DNA of 64,000 bases, from positions 1 through 64,000 of the forward strand of contig NZ_JHVJ01000017.1 in NCBI RefSeq assembly GCF_000620085.1. Direction: 5' to 3'. Shown in pieces: positions 16,913 to 24,968 of the stretch. Below the pieces are notes generated by a model. That model worked only from the letters and a program-made list of their open reading frames with translations. It was not told the DNA's origin and did no database searches. Position 1 is the first letter of the stretch, and each line of letters opens with the position of its first letter. The DNA is from Marinobacterium jannaschii DSM 6295 (GTDB taxonomy: Bacteria; Pseudomonadota; Gammaproteobacteria; Pseudomonadales; Balneatricaceae). A program made the translations under genes and the position numbers.

Positions 16913-17497
16913 ATGAGCCAGACCATGGAAACACCAGTCCGCTGTGGCTGGGCTACAGATAAGTTTGAGCAGTATCAGCGCTACCACGACGAGGAGTGGG
17001 GCGTACCGGTACATGATGATCTGAAACACTTCGAGATGTTGATCCTTGAAGGTGCCCAGGCCGGACTGAGCTGGGAGACCATCCTGAAAAAACGCGACGG
17101 CTACCGCCGCGCCTTTAAGGATTTCGATCCGGTGGCGGTTTCCCAGATGAGCGACGCAGAGCTGGAAGCCCTGCTGCAGGATACGTCGATTGTGCGCAAC
17201 CGGCTGAAGGTATTCAGTGCCCGTAAGAATGCTATCGCTTTCCTTAAGATCCAGCAGGAATTCGGCAGCTTCGATGCTTATGTCTGGCCCTTTGTCGGCG
17301 GCCAGCCAATCATCAACCGCTGGCAGGATATGTCACAGGTACCCGCCACCACCACTGAAAGCGACGCCCTGGCCAAGGACCTGAAAAAGCGCGGCATGAG
17401 CTTTGTCGGCAGCACCATTATCTATGCCTATATGCAGGCGGCGGGACTGGTGAATGACCACACCACCGACTGCTGGCGTTATCAGGCTTGTTGCTGA
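16913..17497 (+). CDS. tag: DNA-3-methyladenine glycosylase I
   Basis: Tag removes 3-methyladenine from alkylated DNA, starting base excision repair. The 194-residue protein carries the family start (RCGWATDKFEQYQRYHDEEWGVPVHDD, including the Zn-binding Cys and His), the EGAQAGLSWETILKKRDGYR helix with the catalytic-region glutamate, and the C-terminal FVGSTIIYAYMQAAGLVNDH segment with the other Zn ligands. It is a single gene, divergent from the HAD remnant. Confidence 0.95.
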   Translation: MSQTMETPVRCGWATDKFEQYQRYHDEEWGVPVHDDLKHFEMLILEGAQAGLSWETILKKRDGYRRAFKDFDPVAVSQMSDAELEALLQDTSIVRNRLKVFSARKNAIAFLKIQQEFGSFDAYVWPFVGGQPIINRWQDMSQVPATTTESDALAKDLKKRGMSFVGSTIIYAYMQAAGLVNDHTTDCWRYQACC

Positions 17498-17548
17498 CGC
17501 AGGCTTTGACGCTGCGCACCGCTGCCCTCGCTACGAAAAAGCCGGGAC

Positions 17549-17869
17549 TTAACGAAAGCGTACGGCGGTGCCGCTGACGCTGACCATCATCATGCCACCT
17601 TTAGGGCCGATCACCTCGTAGTCGATATCGACACCGAGAATTCCATCGGCACCCAAGGCGCGGGCCTTGGCTTCCATCTCCTCGAAGGCGATCTGACGGG
17701 CCTTGCCCATCTCCTCCTCATAGGCGCCGGCGCGGCCACCGACAATATCGCGGATTGCACCAAACAGATCCTTAAAGATATTAGCACCGAGGATCGCCTC
17801 CCCCACTACGATATCCAGGTACTCCGCCACTTCTTTGTTATCTACCGTCGAAGTTGTTGTCTTCAGCAT
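17549..17869 (-). CDS. YbjQ/UPF0145-family protein
   Basis: The 106-residue protein matches the YbjQ pattern: [19 protein letters not shown], an arginine-rich [10 protein letters not shown] stretch, then [20 protein letters not shown] and a C-terminal [10 protein letters not shown] strand. These form pentameric beta-rich shells of unknown function, sometimes called putative heavy-metal-binding, a label with little support. A good ribosome site (AAGGAG) precedes the ATG. It lies 88 bases beyond the ilvH terminator on the same strand, so it is likely a separate unit. Confidence 0.85.
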   Translation of the reverse strand: MLKTTTSTVDNKEVAEYLDIVVGEAILGANIFKDLFGAIRDIVGGRAGAYEEEMGKARQIAFEEMEAKARALGADGILGVDIDYEVIGPKGGMMMVSVSGTAVRFR

Positions 17870-17956
17870 CGTCCTCTCCTTAATTCAGTTGCCGGACTGA
17901 ACTCAGCTTACGCCAAAAAAGATGACAATGAGTCACCGGCTCCTGAATCACGCGCA

Positions 17957-17986
17957 CAAAAAAGCCGCCCCTCTCGGGACGGCTTA
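17957..17986 (-). terminator. Intrinsic terminator of ilvIH
   Basis: AAGCCGTCCC and GGGGCGGCTT pair with one mismatch around a 4-base loop, followed on the minus strand by TTTTTT. It lies about 35 bases after the ilvH stop. Its presence shows that the operon ends here without ilvC. Confidence 0.85.
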
Positions 17987-18020
17987 TCTTGTCACTTACA
18001 GCTGAAAGCTTAGCGCTGCC

Positions 18021-18515
18021 TTACAGGCTGAGTACTTTCTCGCCACGGGCGATGCCGGAAACACCGGAACGGACCACTTCCATAATATTGGCCGTACCCA
18101 GCGCAGTGATGAAAGCATCCAGTTTGTCACTGGAACCCACCAGCTGCACCGTGAAGGTGTTGGGTGTGATATCGATGATATGACCACGGAAGATATCTGC
18201 GGTGCGCTTGATCTCCGCACGAACCTGTCCGTTGTTGGCTTTCATCTTGATCATCATCAGCTCACGTTCAATGTGCTCGCCTTCGGTCAGGTCTACGACC
18301 TTCACGATGTCGATCAGCTTATTGAGCTGTTTGGTGATCTGCTCGATCACACGGTCATCACCCAGCGTGGTCACGGTCAGACGGGACAGAGTCTCATCTT
18401 CAGTCGGAGCCACGGTCAGGCTTTCGATGTTGTAGTTACGCTGAGAGAACAGGCCAACGACACGGGACAGTGCGCCCGGCTCGTTCTCCATCAGAACTGA
18501 AATGATATGACGCAT
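18021..18515 (-). CDS. ilvH: Acetolactate synthase small (regulatory) subunit
   Basis: IlvH is the regulatory subunit that activates IlvI and confers valine feedback inhibition. The 164-residue protein has an N-terminal ACT domain (MRHIISVLMENEPGALSRVVGLFSQRNYNIESL, with the conserved GALSRV loop) and a C-terminal ACT-like domain (RTADIFRGHIIDI). The ATG at 18515 was chosen because it gives this family start, has GGAGAG upstream and follows the ilvI stop by 2 bases. Confidence 0.97.
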   Translation of the reverse strand: MRHIISVLMENEPGALSRVVGLFSQRNYNIESLTVAPTEDETLSRLTVTTLGDDRVIEQITKQLNKLIDIVKVVDLTEGEHIERELMMIKMKANNGQVRAEIKRTADIFRGHIIDITPNTFTVQLVGSSDKLDAFITALGTANIMEVVRSGVSGIARGEKVLSL

Positions 18516-18517
18516 CC

Positions 18518-20239
18518 TTAAGTTCTCTCCGTCTTGCTCAACCACATATCACGCATAGAACCACGCGGCACCTGCATCGGATACACATGCTCGAACGGGT
18601 CAACCGCGATATCCATGAATACCAGTCGGTCCTTCATGGCGAAGGCCTCGGTCATAGCCGCTTCCAGATCGGAATACTTGTCGACACGCATGCCAACATG
18701 GCCATAGGACTCAACCAGCTTGACGAAGTCCGGCAGGGACTTCATGTAAGACTGGCTGTGACGGGACTCATAGTTCATATCCTGCCACTGACGTACCATG
18801 CCCAGTGACTGGTTGTTGAGACAGATGATCTTAACCGGCATATCGTACTGACTGCAGGTCGACAGCTCCTGGATGTTCATCTGGATACTGCCCTCACCGG
18901 TCACACAAGCGACATCGGCATCAGGGAAGTTCAGTTTCACACCCATAGCAGCAGGAAAACCAAAGCCCATAGTGCCGAGGCCACCGGAGTTGATCCAGCG
19001 GTTTGGCTTGTTGAACTTGTAGTACTGCGCGGCGAACATCTGATGCTGACCTACGTCAGAGCAGACATAAGCGTCACCGTTGGTGACCTTGCTCAGCATC
19101 TCGATAACCTGCTGCGGTTTCATCAGCTCGGAGTCATCAGTACGGAAACGACCGCCGTGACGACCGCGCCACTCTTCGATCTGCTCCCACCATGACTTGA
19201 TCGCTTCTGCATCCAGCGCCTTCTTGGACGCTTTCACCAGCTGGATCATCTCGCCCAGGACCGACTTGGCCGGACCTACAATCGGCACGTCAGCGCGGAT
19301 TGTCTTGGAGATGGACGCCGGGTCTACATCGATGTGAACGATCTTGGCCGTCGGACAGAACTTATCGACGCCGTTGGTTACACGATCGTCGAAGCGCGCA
19401 CCCACCGCAATGATCAGATCACTGTGGTGCATAACCATGTTGGCTTCGTAACTACCATGCATACCCAGCATGCCGACAAACTGACGATCAGTCCCCGGAT
19501 AACCACCCAGCCCCATCAGGGTGTTGGTCACCGGAACATTCAGCATCTGAGCCAGTTCGATCAGTTCCGCGCTGGCATCACCCAGCACAACGCCGCCACC
19601 GGTATAGAGAACCGGACGCTTGGCGCTCAACAGCAGATCAACCGCTTTCTTAATCTGGCCGGTGTGACCGCGGGTAATCGGATTGTAAGAACGCATTTTG
19701 ACGTTCTTCGGATATTCATACTCATATCGCTCGGTTGGCGTGGTGCAATCCTTAGGGATGTCCACAACAACCGGACCCGGACGGCCGGTCTGCGCGATAT
19801 GGAACGCTTTCTTGATGGTTTCCGGGATCTCTTCCGCACTCTGAACGCTGAAGTTGTGCTTCACGATAGGGCGGGAAATACCGACCATGTCGGTTTCCTG
19901 GAATGCATCTTCACCAATCAGGTAAGACATTACCTGGCCGGTGATAACAACCATTGGGATAGAGTCCATATATGCAGTTGCGATACCCGTAACTGCGTTT
20001 GTCGCACCCGGACCGGATGTCACCAGCGCGACACCGGCCTTGCCGGTAGCACGCGCATAAGCATCCGCCATATGAGTTGCAGCTTGCTCGTGGCGCACCA
20101 GAATATGTTCTACCTCTTCCTGCTGGAAGATCGCATCGTAGACGTGCAGCAAAGCACCGCCCGGATAGCCGTAGATATATTTCACACCCTCATCACGGAG
20201 AGCGCGAACAACCATTTCTGCGCCTGAAAGTAATTCCAC
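18518..20239 (-). CDS. ilvI: Acetolactate synthase large subunit
   Basis: This ThDP and FAD enzyme joins two pyruvates, or pyruvate and 2-ketobutyrate, in valine, leucine and isoleucine synthesis. Domains in order: N-terminal Pyr domain with [13 protein letters not shown] and the catalytic Glu in [17 protein letters not shown], a central FAD-binding domain, and a C-terminal PP domain with the ThDP motif GEGSIQMN...NN. The GTG at 20239 ([11 protein letters not shown]) was chosen: AGAGG lies 8 bases upstream and the start matches other IlvI proteins. An in-frame GTG at 20248 would abut the ribosome site. Length is 573 residues. Confidence 0.96.
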   Translation of the reverse strand: MELLSGAEMVVRALRDEGVKYIYGYPGGALLHVYDAIFQQEEVEHILVRHEQAATHMADAYARATGKAGVALVTSGPGATNAVTGIATAYMDSIPMVVITGQVMSYLIGEDAFQETDMVGISRPIVKHNFSVQSAEEIPETIKKAFHIAQTGRPGPVVVDIPKDCTTPTERYEYEYPKNVKMRSYNPITRGHTGQIKKAVDLLLSAKRPVLYTGGGVVLGDASAELIELAQMLNVPVTNTLMGLGGYPGTDRQFVGMLGMHGSYEANMVMHHSDLIIAVGARFDDRVTNGVDKFCPTAKIVHIDVDPASISKTIRADVPIVGPAKSVLGEMIQLVKASKKALDAEAIKSWWEQIEEWRGRHGGRFRTDDSELMKPQQVIEMLSKVTNGDAYVCSDVGQHQMFAAQYYKFNKPNRWINSGGLGTMGFGFPAAMGVKLNFPDADVACVTGEGSIQMNIQELSTCSQYDMPVKIICLNNQSLGMVRQWQDMNYESRHSQSYMKSLPDFVKLVESYGHVGMRVDKYSDLEAAMTEAFAMKDRLVFMDIAVDPFEHVYPMQVPRGSMRDMWLSKTERT

Positions 20240-20530
20240 TGTTTTCACCCTCTAACGACATCAGCCCGGCACAGGGCCGATGATTAACAGTTTTTATTTC
20301 TGCAACGTTGAACATGATCCACCCAAAGGAGCGGTGTTGATGCTCCGATGGCAGTACTCTCAACCATTCCGGGGTAGAGACAGAAGCGGTTCACATTCGG
20401 GTGCTTGCCGGTGCTGAGGATCTACTCAGCCGACAGGCCTTCGGGAGCTAACTATAGGAAAGTCGTCTCGCCGGAGCTAAGGGGTGTCCTGTACGCTCAA
20501 AGGCCTCAAAAAATCTTGAGCTGACCATTC
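20240..20530 (-). promoter_or_regulatory. Long structured 5' leader of ilvIH
   Basis: The minus strand upstream of ilvI has a GC-rich, hairpin-rich stretch without an open frame. Visible stems include CTCAA/TTGAG (around 20508-20523), GCTGAG/CTCAGC with a 6-base loop (around 20421-20438), GGAGC/GCTCC (20328-20346), and a 9-pair hairpin with one mismatch (20259-20282) directly before the ribosome site. A possible promoter (TTGATC, then AGAATG) lies at about 20525-20555. Structured leaders upstream of acetolactate synthase genes are known in other bacteria. Whether this belongs to such a family I cannot tell here. Confidence 0.45.
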
Positions 20531-20633
20531 TCGCATTCAGTTTTAAATTGATCAACCGATAGCCGGAATTTGCCCGGCTTTACCACCCTTAAGTCTTAGT
20601 GCCGCCTCAAGAAAAACCTGTCCGCAAAGTTAA

Positions 20634-20676
20634 AACGTTGTGACCGCCAGTTTCAGCAGGGCGTCACAGTGGTTTT
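20634..20676 (+). terminator. Orphan intrinsic terminator between ilvI leader and the 88-aa gene
   Basis: A stem (AAAACGTTGTGAC with GTCACAGTGGTTTT, plus an inner GCC/GGC) is followed on the plus strand by TTTTTT. No plus-strand gene lies upstream of it. A second perfect hairpin (AGCCGG/CCGGCT, about 20565-20583) precedes it. It could end a short plus-strand RNA starting near 20540, or act on minus-strand transcripts, since the other side also has a T run (GTTTT). Confidence 0.5.
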
Positions 20677-20793
20677 TTCGCAGGTCGTGAACAGTTATAG
20701 TGTGACTAAAGCCGCACTAAAGGCATGACTGAAGACATTACCCTGCAGGCTTATTACGACTGATAGCCGCCTTTAAGATCAGGAGATCATCAA

Positions 20794-21060
20794 ATGAGCG
20801 TCGCTGAGATTAAGAATAAAGAACGTGTCATCAATGAACTGATGCTGTTCATCCGCAAGGTTCTGGTAGAGCCTGAGATTTGTGAGAAAGCCAAGGAGAT
20901 CGCCCGTACGCATCTCAATGACGACAATGCCGATGCAGTCATTGCAGAAGCGCTGTCCGCGGTTAGCAACGTTAAGATCCCGCTGGAACACAGTGATGCA
21001 GACAAGCTGTTCCTGCAGGTACTGAAAGATGTAGTAAAGGACGAGCAGGCGCTGTACTAA
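20794..21060 (+). CDS. Small protein of unknown function (88 residues)
   Basis: I do not recognise this protein. It is acidic and predicted to be almost wholly helical and soluble (MSVAEIKNKERVINELMLFI, then KEIARTHLNDDNADAVIAEA and LEHSDADKLFLQVLKDVV), with no signal peptide and no cysteine except C30. A good ribosome site (AGGAGATCATCA) precedes the ATG and a strong terminator follows, so it is likely a real single-gene unit. Upstream, ACTAAAG occurs twice 11 bases apart (20705 and 20716). Confidence 0.7.
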   Translation: MSVAEIKNKERVINELMLFIRKVLVEPEICEKAKEIARTHLNDDNADAVIAEALSAVSNVKIPLEHSDADKLFLQVLKDVVKDEQALY

Positions 21061-21080
21061 CCGCTCCCCTCTGCTTGATA

Positions 21081-21109
21081 TAAAGGCCGCCTCCGCGGCC
21101 TTTATTGTT
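21081..21109 (+). terminator. Intrinsic terminator of the 88-aa gene
   Basis: Perfect 10-base arms (TAAAGGCCGC/GCGGCCTTTA) flank a CTCC loop, followed by TTGTTTT. It lies 20 bases after the stop at 21060. Confidence 0.88.
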
Positions 21110-21291
21110 TTCAGCCTGTCCCTGCGCCCCCTGCGCTGCGCTGCATCGCCCCGGCTTCGCTGCTGAAGCCTTGCCCCCTGAGCCCGGATAATCGGGCGTG
21201 TCTGGATACTCTGGCCTGCAAGGCCTGCACCACCGGTTACGAACAGGATGCCGTCCGGGATTCATCGTTTCGTAATTTTTTTCGTTCATCA

Positions 21292-21311
21292 TATCTGGTA
21301 TATGCCAGATA
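21292..21311 (+). promoter_or_regulatory. Candidate operator palindrome upstream of phnZ
   Basis: A perfect inverted repeat, TATCTGG-N6-CCAGATA, lies 19 bases before the first possible phnZ start. The central TGG-TATATG-CCA resembles operators of GntR/HutC-type regulators, the class to which PhnF belongs. There is no regulator gene nearby, so the protein that binds it would be encoded elsewhere. Confidence 0.5.
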
Positions 21312-21330
21312 ACAAGTTAGCAAAACCACC

Positions 21331-21900
21331 ATGACGAGAAGAGCCATGCATCCTTTTATCCAGCAGATCATCGAGTTGTTCGACGCAGAAGGCCACCATA
21401 CCTACGGCGAAGGCATCAATCAGACCGAGCACGCGGTGCAGTGCGCCGAACTGGCAATCCGCGATGGCGGATCTGCTGAATTGATTACCTCCGCCCTGTT
21501 ACACGACATCGGTCACCTGATGGCCACTACCGATATTGCTTTCGGCAACTACAAACACGACAGCATCGGTGCTGACTTCCTTGCCCCCTACTTTCCGGCC
21601 GAAGTCACCGAGCCAATCCGCCTGCATGCCCAGGCCAAGCGTTACCTCTGCGCCGTCGAACCGGGCTATCTGGAAGACCTGTCAGCGGCTTCGCTGGACT
21701 CACTGCATCATCAGGGCGGCCTGATGAATGAAGAGGAACAACAGGCCTTCAGGCAGGAGAGGTTTTTTGAGGATGCGATCAAGCTGCGCCGCTGGGATGA
21801 CGAGGGCAAGGATCTGGAACTGAGCAAACAGCAGGTCATCGCCTATCTGGATCAGATGAACGCAGCCCTGACGCCACAAACCACCGCTCAAAACGTGTGA
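21331..21900 (+). CDS. phnZ: PhnZ-like HD-domain di-iron oxygenase
   Basis: PhnZ cleaves the C-P bond of 2-amino-1-hydroxyethylphosphonate to glycine and phosphate with O2. The 189-residue protein has the expected HD-domain ligands: H34 (QTEHAVQ), H58-D59 (LLHDIGH), H76, H99 and D156 (LRRWDDEGK). The YGEG segment contains E27, in the same relative place as a glutamate of PhnZ. The partner phnY follows after 17 bases. A start at 21346 (MHPFIQQ) is also possible; neither has a strong ribosome site. The related TmpB acts on a trimethylammonio substrate, so exact specificity is inferred. Confidence 0.75.
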   Translation: MTRRAMHPFIQQIIELFDAEGHHTYGEGINQTEHAVQCAELAIRDGGSAELITSALLHDIGHLMATTDIAFGNYKHDSIGADFLAPYFPAEVTEPIRLHAQAKRYLCAVEPGYLEDLSAASLDSLHHQGGLMNEEEQQAFRQERFFEDAIKLRRWDDEGKDLELSKQQVIAYLDQMNAALTPQTTAQNV

Positions 21901-21917
21901 CCAAGCAGGAATCAACG

Positions 21918-22775
21918 ATGTCGAACCACAGCGAAACTTTTAAAAACAAAGGCTATATCGTCCTGCCGCAGGCACTGGATGCGCAGGATATGACGACGCT
22001 GGAGCTGAGCAGCAAAGCACTCTACCAGCGCGCGGATCAGTTGCTGGCAGAGCTGGCGGAAAGCGGCGAGCGTCTGAGTGACTTTTACAAGCGTCAGCAG
22101 AACGAACTGATCGTAGTGCCGGAAATTGATAACCCGCTGAAAGTCTGCCGTTACGAGTATATCGACGGCTACAGCGAAACGATCAACCGTGAAATCATGC
22201 CGAAACTGAAGGGTTTTATCGAAGCCCTGACCGGCTCGGAGTTTGTACTGTTTAAGGACAAATGCAACGCCAAAAATCCCGGCGGCGGCGCCTTCGATCC
22301 GCATCAGGATGTCATTGCCTACGACCAGTTCCAGCCGGTCTACCATATCACTGCGGCAATATTCCTGGATGATGCCACCCTCGAAAACGGTTGCCTCAAC
22401 TTCCCGGAAAACTATCTGCAGGACGTTGCCGGCCTGGAAACTGAAAAGCGCGAAACGCCGCTGGGCATGCTGCCGATACTGCCGAGCTACGATGGCGGCC
22501 CGGACAACGGCAATATCCGTCAGGAAGTATGCGATCAGATCCGCTGGAACACCGTCACTGCGCGTAAAGGCGATGTTGTGCTGTTCGATTCCTATGTGCC
22601 GCACTTCTCAGAGAAGAACGATTCACAGAAAACCCGTCGCGCCATGTTCTTTACCTTCAATGCCAAGGCAGACGGTAATTTTTACGAAGCTTATTACGGC
22701 ATGAAGCGTCAGGAATTTGATAATCCGAAATTCCATGTTGCGACGCCAACCGCGCACGCCAAACTGGAAAACTGA
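21918..22775 (+). CDS. phnY: PhnY-like Fe(II)/2-oxoglutarate phosphonate hydroxylase
   Basis: PhnY hydroxylates 2-aminoethylphosphonate at C1, making the substrate of PhnZ. The 285-residue protein belongs to the phytanoyl-CoA dioxygenase family. The iron triad is in FDPHQDVIAY (His and Asp) and SYVPHFSEKND (distal His), and the 2-oxoglutarate-binding arginine is probably in KTRRAMFFTF. The KDKCNAKNPGGGAFDPHQD block resembles PhnY. The ATG at 21918 was chosen because AGGAA lies 7 bases upstream. The call depends partly on its pairing with phnZ. Confidence 0.75.
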   Translation: MSNHSETFKNKGYIVLPQALDAQDMTTLELSSKALYQRADQLLAELAESGERLSDFYKRQQNELIVVPEIDNPLKVCRYEYIDGYSETINREIMPKLKGFIEALTGSEFVLFKDKCNAKNPGGGAFDPHQDVIAYDQFQPVYHITAAIFLDDATLENGCLNFPENYLQDVAGLETEKRETPLGMLPILPSYDGGPDNGNIRQEVCDQIRWNTVTARKGDVVLFDSYVPHFSEKNDSQKTRRAMFFTFNAKADGNFYEAYYGMKRQEFDNPKFHVATPTAHAKLEN

Positions 22776-22793
22776 TCCCACGGCCGCGCCTGA

Positions 22794-22828
22794 AAACAAT
22801 AAGGCCTGCAAAGCAGGCCTTATTGTTT
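22794..22828. terminator. Bidirectional terminator between phnY and rlmJ-like gene
   Basis: A 16-base perfect stem (AAACAATAAGGCCTGC and its complement) has a 3-base loop. It lies between two convergent genes, 19 bases after phnY and 22 bases after the stop of the methyltransferase, and can serve both. Confidence 0.92.
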
Positions 22829-22849
22829 CAGTGACGGACCCCGGCCTTG

Positions 22850-23623
22850 TCAGACAAACCTGACGGTAGACCCCACCCAGTCCGCCAGCTCACACAGCTC
22901 GCATTGCTCGTCGGTAGTCAGCGGCTCATCACCGAATACCGCCACACCGCTGCCACTCAGCTGTCCCACCGGCTCCGCGAAGTTCAGCTCGCTGCGCCAG
23001 CAGTGATTACCCAGATACTTATCCAGTTGACTGAGAAAGGCTTTCTCACTGCCGTCGCTGAAGACCGGGTACCAGAGCATGACATGGATATCAGGGATCG
23101 GTTCCAGAGACTCCAGCAGGGTAATCACCCGTTCGTAGTCATCATCGTCTTTGTAGGGCGGATCAATCAGGATCAGGCTATGTGGCTCAATCAGTGGCAG
23201 CACACCACTGAAGCCATCGCCGGTACGCACATCAACACCCGCCAGGTTATGGCGCAGCTGGTCGGCCGCCTCCATCTCCAGTTCAAACAGGGTCAGCGTT
23301 CCCGCGCCCAGCAGGCGTTCGGCCAGCCAGGGCGAGCCTGGATAGTGCTGTAGCTGTTCAGGATTCAGTGTCTGCAGCGCCTGAAAGTAGACCTCGGCCA
23401 GCTTAAAGCGGGACTGTTTCCACAGCAGGTTAATCCCCTGTTGCCATTCCCCCTCCGGCGGTAGTTCATAGAGACCGCTACCGGCATGGGTTTCCAGATA
23501 ACGATCGATCTTCAGGGTTTCCAGCAGATGGGACAGCAACAGATGTTTATGCAGATCAGCCAGGTTGCCGGCATGTTTGACGTGATGGTAGGTGTTCAAT
23601 GTATGACGCCCATATAGCTCCAT
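22850..23623 (-). CDS. RlmJ-family 23S rRNA adenine methyltransferase paralogue
   Basis: RlmJ methylates A2030 of 23S rRNA. This 257-residue protein shares the family start (YHHVKHAGNLADLHKHLLLSHLLETL), the LETHAGSGLYEL SAM-binding loop, YPGSPWLAERLL and a catalytic IDPPYKDDDDY motif. It differs from the second copy at 31155 in its motif IV and lacks the C-terminal NPPW segment. The ATG at 23623 was chosen because GGGGA lies just upstream; an earlier in-frame start would add an unrelated tail. Its target may not be A2030. Confidence 0.8.
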   Translation of the reverse strand: MELYGRHTLNTYHHVKHAGNLADLHKHLLLSHLLETLKIDRYLETHAGSGLYELPPEGEWQQGINLLWKQSRFKLAEVYFQALQTLNPEQLQHYPGSPWLAERLLGAGTLTLFELEMEAADQLRHNLAGVDVRTGDGFSGVLPLIEPHSLILIDPPYKDDDDYERVITLLESLEPIPDIHVMLWYPVFSDGSEKAFLSQLDKYLGNHCWRSELNFAEPVGQLSGSGVAVFGDEPLTTDEQCELCELADWVGSTVRFV

Positions 23624-23880
23624 GAATCCCCGCAGTGTGCCCCCTAAACAGGGGAACCGCAATAGCTGTCAGCGGCCGGCCCCGGGCCGTACCGGCCGGG
23701 GCCCTTTCAGAGCAAGGAGCTGATCCAAATAAAAACCAGATCACAACTGAGAAGCATTGACGCCACCAATCTCAACACATTGATTTTATTAACTTTTTCT
23801 TAACATTTCACAAATATGCTCTACACTTAACTGCTGTATAAAAATAGCCCACAGATTACGCCGCCCACGGAGGCCATCCC

Positions 23881-24345
23881 ATGAAAGGCGACAAACAAGT
23901 GCTCAGCTACCTCAATAAGGTGTTAACGGTAGAGCTGACCTCAATCAACCAGTACTTCCTGCATGCCCGCATGTTTAAGAACTGGGGCCTGAATGACCTG
24001 AACGAAAAGGACTACAAGAAATCGATCAAGGATATGAAACAGGCCGATGACCTGATTGAGCGCATCCTGTTTCTGGAAGGCCTGCCGAACCTGCAACACC
24101 TTGAGCGCCTGCGCATCGGCGAAGATACGCCGGAGATGCTGCAGTGTGATATGGAGCTGCAGCTGGAGCAGCTGAAACTGCTGCGCGAAGCAATCGCCTA
24201 CTGCGAGACCGCGCAGGACTATGTCAGCCGCGACCTGCTGGAAGATATCCTCGAGTACGAGGAAGAGCATGTGGACTGGATTGAAACCCAGCAGCACCTG
24301 CTGAAAGAGATCGGTAGCGAAAACTACCTGCAATCGATGATGTAA
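23881..24345 (+). CDS. bfr: Bacterioferritin, heme-binding type subunit
   Basis: Bacterioferritins are 24-subunit iron-storage shells. In this 154-residue subunit the heme-ligand methionine M52 is present ([19 protein letters not shown]). Of the six ferroxidase ligands, E18, E127 and H130 remain but E51 is D, H54 is Q and E94 is Q. It should therefore bind heme between subunits but oxidise iron poorly. A strong ribosome site (GGAGG) precedes the ATG. The second subunit follows after 15 bases, and the two together have a full set of functions. Confidence 0.92.
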   Translation: MKGDKQVLSYLNKVLTVELTSINQYFLHARMFKNWGLNDLNEKDYKKSIKDMKQADDLIERILFLEGLPNLQHLERLRIGEDTPEMLQCDMELQLEQLKLLREAIAYCETAQDYVSRDLLEDILEYEEEHVDWIETQQHLLKEIGSENYLQSMM

Positions 24346-24360
24346 CAGGAGACCCGGACA

Positions 24361-24831
24361 ATGAAAGGTAAACAGAGCGTCATCGATGCGCTGAACACAC
24401 TGCTGGCTGCCGAACTGGCCGCCATGGACCAGTACTTTATCCACTCCCGCATGTACCAGGACTGGGGACTGGAAAAGCTGTACGAACGGATCGACCACGA
24501 ATTCGACGATGAAAAGGGCCATGCCTCGATGCTGATCGAGCGTATCCTGTTCCTCGAAGGCACGCCGGATATGACCAAGCGCGATGGCCTGCGTATTGGT
24601 AAGGCTGTACCGGAGATGCTGGAGAACGACCTGCAGCTGGAATATGACGTCGACGCGGCGCTGAAATCCGCCATCAAACTGTGCGAGGACGAGCAGGACT
24701 ATCACACCCGCGAAATCCTGGAAAAACTGCTGGCTGATACCGAGGAAGATCACGCCTACTGGCTGGAACAACAGCTGCGCCTGATCAAGATGGTCGGCCT
24801 GCAGAACTACCAGCAGTCGCAGATGAGCTAA
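24361..24831 (+). CDS. bfr: Bacterioferritin, ferroxidase type subunit
   Basis: This 156-residue subunit is the counterpart of the preceding one. Its ferroxidase ligands are all present (E18, E51, H54, E94, and E128/H131, shifted by a one-residue insertion). The heme-ligand position 52 is lysine ([10 protein letters not shown]), so it should not bind heme by the usual Met pair. AGGAG precedes the ATG, and the two genes form an operon ended by a strong hairpin. Mixed shells of such complementary subunits are known in other bacteria. Confidence 0.92.
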   Translation: MKGKQSVIDALNTLLAAELAAMDQYFIHSRMYQDWGLEKLYERIDHEFDDEKGHASMLIERILFLEGTPDMTKRDGLRIGKAVPEMLENDLQLEYDVDAALKSAIKLCEDEQDYHTREILEKLLADTEEDHAYWLEQQLRLIKMVGLQNYQQSQMS

Positions 24832-24885
24832 AAAGCAGCTTAAAGGCGAAAGCGATAAGCTTGAAGCCAATGCAAAAGCAAAAGC

Positions 24886-24914
24886 AAAAACCGGAGATCC
24901 TCTCCGGTTTTTTT
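24886..24914 (+). terminator. Intrinsic terminator of the bacterioferritin operon
   Basis: AAAAACCGGAG and CTCCGGTTTTT flank a 4-base loop, followed by more T. It lies 55 bases after the second bfr stop. The stretch before it is a simple AAAGCA-rich run (24874-24890). Confidence 0.9.
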
Positions 24915-24968
24915 GTGCCATCTGATCGGGCTACACTGGTGGCTATTCAGCCTGAAAAGGACAGTTCT

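Noticed and set aside
20700-20722. A six-codon minus-strand frame (M-P-L-V-R-L-stop) far upstream of ilvI that could be a branched-chain leader peptide.
   Set aside because: It is very short, lacks a ribosome site, and lies beyond the likely ilvI promoter.
21120-21290. A minus-strand reading with VTGGAGLAGQSI, like an NAD-binding Rossmann glycine motif.
   Set aside because: The similarity covers about 12 residues only, a stop lies directly upstream, and what follows is low-complexity. It is not enough to call a pseudogene.
23700-23880. Search for a Fur box before the bacterioferritin genes.
   Set aside because: The region is A/T-rich, but no GATAATGATAATCATTATC-like symmetry is present.
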